In this document: piece after piece, positions 62,598 to 64,000 of the stretch
Layout: the number at the start of each line of letters is the position of its first letter
Position numbering within the stretch: the first letter of the stretch is position 1
Source: Spirogloea muscicola
Taxonomy: Eukaryota > Streptophyta > Zygnematophyceae > Spirogloeales > Spirogloeaceae
DNA length: 64,000 bases
Assembly (NCBI GenBank): GCA_009602725.1
Contig: WELB01000036.1
Coordinates: 543,970 to 607,969 of the forward strand
Direction: 5' to 3'
Made by a program: the position numbers and the translations under genes
The notes under the pieces: generated by a model
What the model saw: only the letters and a program-made list of their open reading frames with translations
Database searches by the model: none
What the model was told of the DNA's origin: nothing

Positions 62598-63102
62598 CTT
62601 CAGCAAGTATGGGTAAGGTGGGGGTGGCTGTGACGGGCCAGCCCACTAGGAACCTTGGGCCAGTCAACAGCAGATGGGACCACAACTCCAGTGCCTGCAA
62701 AGGACCCCCTCCATGCGGACCGCGTGGCTTGGGCTGTCAAAACACACGTTCCAGTCGCAGAATATGCACTGAGGATGCGCAAAATCGGGGCCCAAGTCCT
62801 GCCCCTCGACGCATAGCTGCAAGCTCTAGACAGAGACTATGGCTCCTGTAGACAGCTGGTGACTGTCAGCGGCCAACCTGTACTATTGACAGCAGAGTCA
62901 AGTATTGAGCATATCGCCATTGCTCAAATACGACTGCACAGTAACAACTGAAGACTGAATTCCCTAGTGTCATGGGTGCAGTACGAAGCCAAAATTTGCA
63001 GATGCAGATGTCACGAATTTAGGCCAATCAGCTCTTATGAATAGGAGCTGTAGTCACACAAAGAATGGAAAGCCACGCTTTCGTCTCGTCTGCGCTATTG
63101 AC
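62598..63102. other. Gene-free spacer
   Basis: One minus-oriented hairpin module (GGCTGTGACGGGCCAGCCC) lies near 62626. Otherwise nothing was recognised. Confidence 0.4.
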
Positions 63103-64000
63103 CTATGTTCTCGCCCACCTGGGTTTCTGCTTGTTCTTCTTGGCTCGCCAGAATCCTTTCCCTCCTGACTGCTTCTGCTGCTGTATTTCCTCGTACTTTC
63201 TCTTCCTGTGCTCACAGACACAGATCACCCTTCAGTGGTTGGGACCGGGACTCGGGACCCCACTGCTGCAGCCCCCTGAGCATGTGCCCCGTGGAGGTAA
63301 GTGCTCGTAAATACAACATGCAAAAGCACGCCAAAATAAGAATTGTGGGTGAAAGTGGGTGAAAGCAAAAGTGTTATTATCTGTCTGTCACAGCACCTGT
63401 ATTGTTTTAGCCCTGGATCTGCAAGAAGCTCAGCACCAAAGCTTTGCTTGCGCTCCTTCTTGGACAGGCGGCCTGAGTAGAAGTCAGCTGGACCCTCCAC
63501 AACAGTCCCTATCTGCACAGATTCATTGAAACAACAAATGCTCTCATCCTTTTGCCTTGCAGCAAGTCCTGCTAATTTACAGGCCAAGCCAGAGACAGGC
63601 TAAAGCTCTGGCATTGCAGGAAGGCATATGCTGCTGGTACCTGGAAGTGCTTCGGAAATTTTGTTGTATCAGGAGCCCGATAGTGACGCTTTGGATCAAG
63701 TACAGTCCGTAGCTGCAGAACGCAAAACGTGATCCGTTAGTACCAATGCAGGACAACTTGCGATGTGTGCCCTCAAAAGGTATATCTATGACCAGCATGC
63801 TGGTACAACGAAAAGCTAATAGACATGCAAGCTTAAGCTTGCTTAAGCTTGCTTGTGCTCATTTTCTTCTTCTTCTTATCGAACATGTAGACACCAATCA
63901 AGAACAGTCCATTGATGTCCCATGTTGACTAACCTTGAGGAGACGTAGCTCTTGCTTCATATCCGGAGTTATTGTAGTTGCTGGCAGATCGAACCTGCTT
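63103..64000 (-). CDS. FCF2-type pre-rRNA processing factor, 5' part outside window
   Basis: Four minus-strand exons in phase: 63103-63205, 63397-63512, 63641-63712 and 63934 to about 63994 or beyond. They encode FDLPATTITPDMKQELRLLK, LRTVLDPKRHYRAPDTTKFP, KHFQ, IGTVVEGPADFYSGRLSKKE, RKQSFGAELLADPGLKQYRK and a basic tail ending PRWART. This is the Fcf2 domain found in yeast Fcf2 and human TdT-interacting factor 2, nucleolar factors for early cleavages of pre-rRNA and 40S assembly. The N-terminal region lies past the window edge. Confidence 0.9.
63824..63855. repeat. Palindromic tandem in FCF2 intron
   Basis: CAAGCTTAAGCTTG is a perfect 14-base palindrome, and its AAGCTTGCTT unit is repeated directly. 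Confidence 0.7.

Overview
This is nuclear DNA from a eukaryote, most likely a green alga (Chlorophyta; Trebouxiophyceae-like is a guess). Four things point this way. All genes are split by many short introns. Several products are plant-lineage versions: a MED12 with plant-type C-terminus, a plant FGSVPLKTYLP-type nucleotidyltransferase, an ADS/FAD5-type acyl desaturase and plant-type DRG1 and DDX41/RH35. TGTAA polyadenylation-like motifs follow two stop codons. (GCC/GGC)n arrays sit at most gene starts. I rebuilt the gene models by hand from conserved protein motifs plus splice sites and phases. For MED12, the nucleotidyltransferase, ATG8 and DRG1 all exon phases close exactly.

Layout. 0-5.3 kb: a nest of short modular foldback repeats with an old LINE relic. 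6.0-11.5 kb (+): poly(A)-polymerase/OAS-fold nucleotidyltransferase. 13.3-14.6 kb (-): ATG8. 15-16.8 kb: repeats and a broken Ty1/copia fossil. 17.2-17.75 kb (-): 3' part of lipoyl(octanoyl)transferase LIP2. 17.9-18.2 kb (-): first two exons of an Hsc70-interacting protein (Hip/ST13). 18.4-21.4 kb (+): PDCD2-like protein, divergent from Hip across 169 bp. 23.6-27.1 kb (-): casein kinase 1. 28.5-38.9 kb (-): complete 16-exon Mediator subunit MED12. 39-43.5 kb: foldback repeats and two decayed LINE copies head to head, forming a 2.5-kb inverted repeat. 43.7-44.2 kb (+): last two exons of SCO1. 45.1-48.4 kb (+): DEAD-box helicase DDX41/RH35. 48.8-50.9 kb: repeats. 51.2-53.5 kb (+): membrane acyl desaturase. 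54.1-57.4 kb (-): GTPase DRG1. 58.8-61.7 kb (-): cyclin H. 62.4-62.6 kb: a short element with terminal inverted repeats. 63.1 kb to the edge (-): rRNA-processing factor FCF2.

The genes are unlinked housekeeping functions (transcription, RNA processing, translation GTPase, autophagy, lipoylation, copper delivery, lipid desaturation), not an operon or cluster. MED12 (Mediator kinase module) and cyclin H (CDK-activating kinase/TFIIH) both act on RNA polymerase II transcription. DDX41, FCF2 and DRG1 act in RNA and ribosome biology.

The most notable non-gene signals are these: a family of foldback elements ending in GGTTACTGAG and carrying GGGCTGG/CCAGCC hairpins; a short module placed upstream of three genes in the same orientation; the large LINE inverted repeat; at least three GC-AG introns; and probable assembly or rearrangement breaks at Hip/LIP2 and SCO1. 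Three N runs (27129-27230, 38919-39090, 50955-51154) lie at or next to GC-rich gene starts.
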